Assembly (NCBI GenBank): GCA_029834535.1
Contig: JAQMWT010000550.1
Span: forward strand, 1 to 46,561
DNA from: Chrysophaeum taylorii
Taxonomy: Eukaryota > Sar > Pelagophyceae > Pelagomonadales > Pelagomonadaceae
Length of the DNA: 46,561 nucleotides
Direction of reading: 5' to 3'
The translations under genes and the position numbers were made by a program. The notes under the pieces were generated by a model. That model was given only the letters and a program-made list of their open reading frames with translations. It was not told the origin of the DNA and did no database searches. Below, one piece after another: positions 46,555 through 46,561 of the stretch (positions are counted from its first letter, which is position 1; each line of letters starts with the position of its first letter).

Positions 46555-46561
46555 CGTTTTT

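Overview
This window is eukaryotic nuclear DNA made almost entirely of mobile elements and their remains. No host housekeeping gene, rRNA or tRNA gene could be recognised. The evidence is Ty1/copia gag-pol reading frames, LTRs with 5-bp target-site duplications (TSDs), a Helitron-type (Pif1-like) helicase remnant, a non-LTR reverse transcriptase, a Mutator-like transposase and a short retroposon with a (TTAG)n tail. The species cannot be read from the sequence. A repeat-rich alga such as a red alga, or a similar protist, is a guess from style only.

Layout. (1) 1-7420: a Ty1/copia element on the minus strand (called Copia-1 here) from gag to reverse transcriptase, with a second copy of its 3' half pointing the other way. 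Together they form a long inverted repeat (1-1975 against 2185-4140). (2) 7421-8650: no gene seen. (3) 8650-43285: two copies of an undescribed array-bearing element (called X) in opposite orientation. X1 runs left to right from 8650 to 28255 and X2 right to left from 43285 to about 30180. X is recognised by clusters of the motif AAGTTTGRTCA and is only about 2.3 kb once insertions are removed.

X1 was interrupted by Z (8749-18456), a Helitron-like element with ends TC...CTTG that carries a large RT-endonuclease retroelement. Z was itself hit by a deleted sibling, B (14530-15577), and by a short retroposon (12587-12811). X1 was also interrupted by Y (about 20520-28080, a gene of unknown function), which holds Copia-2 (20660-26042, TSD TAGTA). 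A third Z-family member, C (28256-29748), lies between the right ends of X1 and X2. X2 was interrupted by Copia-3 (TSD AGTTT), whose 3' LTR was then hit by Copia-4 (35218-40574, TSD ATTCC), and by a 417-bp short retroposon (TSD TAAACTTGTAC).

(4) 43285-46561: a decayed Mutator-like transposase gene preceded by an array of G-tract repeats and interrupted by a 49-bp stub of the same short retroposon.

The most notable content is the Z/B/C family. All three members share both termini, have no TSD, and carry a Pif1-type helicase C-terminus at one end and the 3' end of an RT-endonuclease element at the other, transcribed divergently. Removing B exactly at its TC...CTTG ends joins the RT reading frame without a shift.
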